From contig CAYSDL010000037.1 of NCBI GenBank assembly GCA_964429875.1, forward strand, positions 1 to 14,233: 14,233 nt of DNA, read 5' to 3'. The stretch's first letter is position 1. Each line of letters begins with the position of its first letter. Source of the stretch: CAYSDL01 sp964429875. GTDB taxonomy: Bacteria > Fidelibacterota > Marinisomatia > SCGC-AAA003-L08 > D37C17. Of the stretch, positions 13,397 to 14,233 are shown in pieces. Both the position numbers and the translations under genes were made by a program. The notes under the pieces were generated by a model. That model was not told the DNA's origin and ran no database searches. It saw only the letters and a program-made list of their open reading frames with translations.

Positions 13397-14233
13397 TTAA
13401 AATTTTACAATCATCGACCCAACAGATAATCCTGCTCCAGTTCCGACAAAATATAATAAATCATTACGTTTAATTTTATTTTCATTAAATGATAATGCTA
13501 AAGCTAAAGGGATCGATGCTGCTACACAATTTCCAGTAAAATTGATAATATCAACTACTTTATTTCTATCAAACCCTCCATATTTTGAGTAAGCTTTCAC
13601 AGCAAGTCCTGATGCTTGATGAGGGATTAATAGATCAATATCTTTCTGATTAATATTATTTCTTTTAAGGTCACTATTAATTCTATTATATACCTTTTTA
13701 CGTGCCATTTTATAAATCATTGGGCCATTCATAGAAAATAAATTATCATTTGAAGTAGTTTCTTTGTCTTGAGGGTGAAGGTTCGTTCCACCTCCTCGAA
13801 CTTCAGTTAAATTTGAACCATCAGGCCAAGTCTCCATTTTGTAGTCAATTAGTCTTGAATTTTCACTATTTGGTGTTTTTTCAAGAACAATAGCTGCAGC
13901 TGCATCACCTAAAAGAGCAGCGCTCTCAGGTTGTTTGTAATTTCGTCCTCTTGTTCCTCTATCTGATGAGATTATTAATATCTTCTTATAAGAATTTTGT
14001 TCAATTAAATTTGCTGCGGTATGAACGGCAACTAAGAAGGATAAACAAGTTGCATGAATTGTAAATGAAGGAATTCCTTTCAGCCCTAATTCTTTTTGAA
14101 AGAAAACAGATGTATCAGGAATAACTTGTTTTCCAACACCTGATGCATTTAAGATTAAATCTGGTTCTGAGTTACTTTGTTCAAGAGCAATTCTGCCTGC
14201 AATAGCTCCCATTTTATCAACATCTATATCAGA
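13397..14233 (-). CDS. 3-oxoacyl-ACP synthase III-like (FabH family), N-terminus outside the window
   Basis: The frame is open to the window edge: 7 codons lie upstream of the ATG at 14212, and 278 residues are visible. Complete FabH proteins have about 320-350, so some 45-70 N-terminal residues are missing and 14212 is probably not the start. The thiolase-fold Cys-His-Asn triad is present: ATCLSF (Cys codon near 14045-14047), PHQAS (His) and FTGNCVAASIP (Asn). LLGDAAAAIVL and VGTGAGLSVGSMIV are FabH-type. It should condense an acyl-CoA with malonyl-ACP or a similar donor. The FTGNCVAASIP form and a DGSNLTEVRGGGT stretch also fit FabH paralogues used in secondary or branched lipid synthesis, so housekeeping FabH is not certain. 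The stop lies 85 nt before the arylsulfotransferase-like ATG on the same strand. Confidence 0.9.
   Translation of the reverse strand, partial: SDIDVDKMGAIAGRIALEQSNSEPDLILNASGVGKQVIPDTSVFFQKELGLKGIPSFTIHATCLSFLVAVHTAANLIEQNSYKKILIISSDRGTRGRNYKQPESAALLGDAAAAIVLEKTPNSENSRLIDYKMETWPDGSNLTEVRGGGTNLHPQDKETTSNDNLFSMNGPMIYKMARKKVYNRINSDLKRNNINQKDIDLLIPHQASGLAVKAYSKYGGFDRNKVVDIINFTGNCVAASIPLALALSFNENKIKRNDLLYFVGTGAGLSVGSMIVKF

Overview
The window is visibly AT-rich (about 30% GC by eye, not counted). It carries 14 complete or partial protein-coding genes on the main path, the tail of one more, and one RNA gene. Five copies of a dockerin-like C-terminal repeat, long AT-rich reading frames, many starts without a clear Shine-Dalgarno sequence, and a Gram-negative envelope gene set (LapA/LapB-like, M23 peptidase, SPOR protein, putative outer-membrane barrel) suggest an uncultured marine bacterium near the FCB group. 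A Neomarinimicrobiota (SAR406)-like lineage is my best guess; this is inference from style, not from a marker gene.

Layout. Bases 1-2405 (+) hold the last 28 codons of a secreted protein ending in a dockerin-like repeat, then a large secreted M14 zinc carboxypeptidase with the same kind of tail. Bases 2410-3051 (-) hold queE (7-deazaguanine pathway), which runs tail to tail with the peptidase. Bases 3155-6128 (+) look like a serine-biosynthesis operon: a class V aminotransferase with a TTG start, serA overlapping it by ATGA, and a small coiled-coil protein 2 nt further on. Bases 6191-11833 (+) continue with an M23 peptidase, miaB, a LapA-like protein, a LapB-like TPR protein, a SPOR-domain protein, a selenocysteine tRNA (selC), a 75-residue two-helix membrane protein and a putative beta-barrel protein. 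Most neighbours are separated by only a few bases or overlap. Bases 11830-13311 (-) encode a secreted arylsulfotransferase-like propeller protein, again with a dockerin-like tail, whose stop codon overlaps that of the barrel gene. Bases 13397-14233 (-) encode a FabH-like ketoacyl-ACP synthase III whose N-terminus lies outside the window.

How it fits together. The plus-strand block combines serine synthesis, tRNA modification (MiaB), selenocysteine decoding (selC) and envelope or peptidoglycan upkeep. The outer genes make secreted proteins that share one C-terminal module. The most notable signals are the tRNA-Sec inside a tight protein operon, a LapB-like protein that has lost every cysteine of its usual C-terminal rubredoxin-type metal site, and the shared dockerin-like tails. 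I see no CRISPR array, transposase, integrase or rRNA. No gap between genes exceeds about 105 bases.
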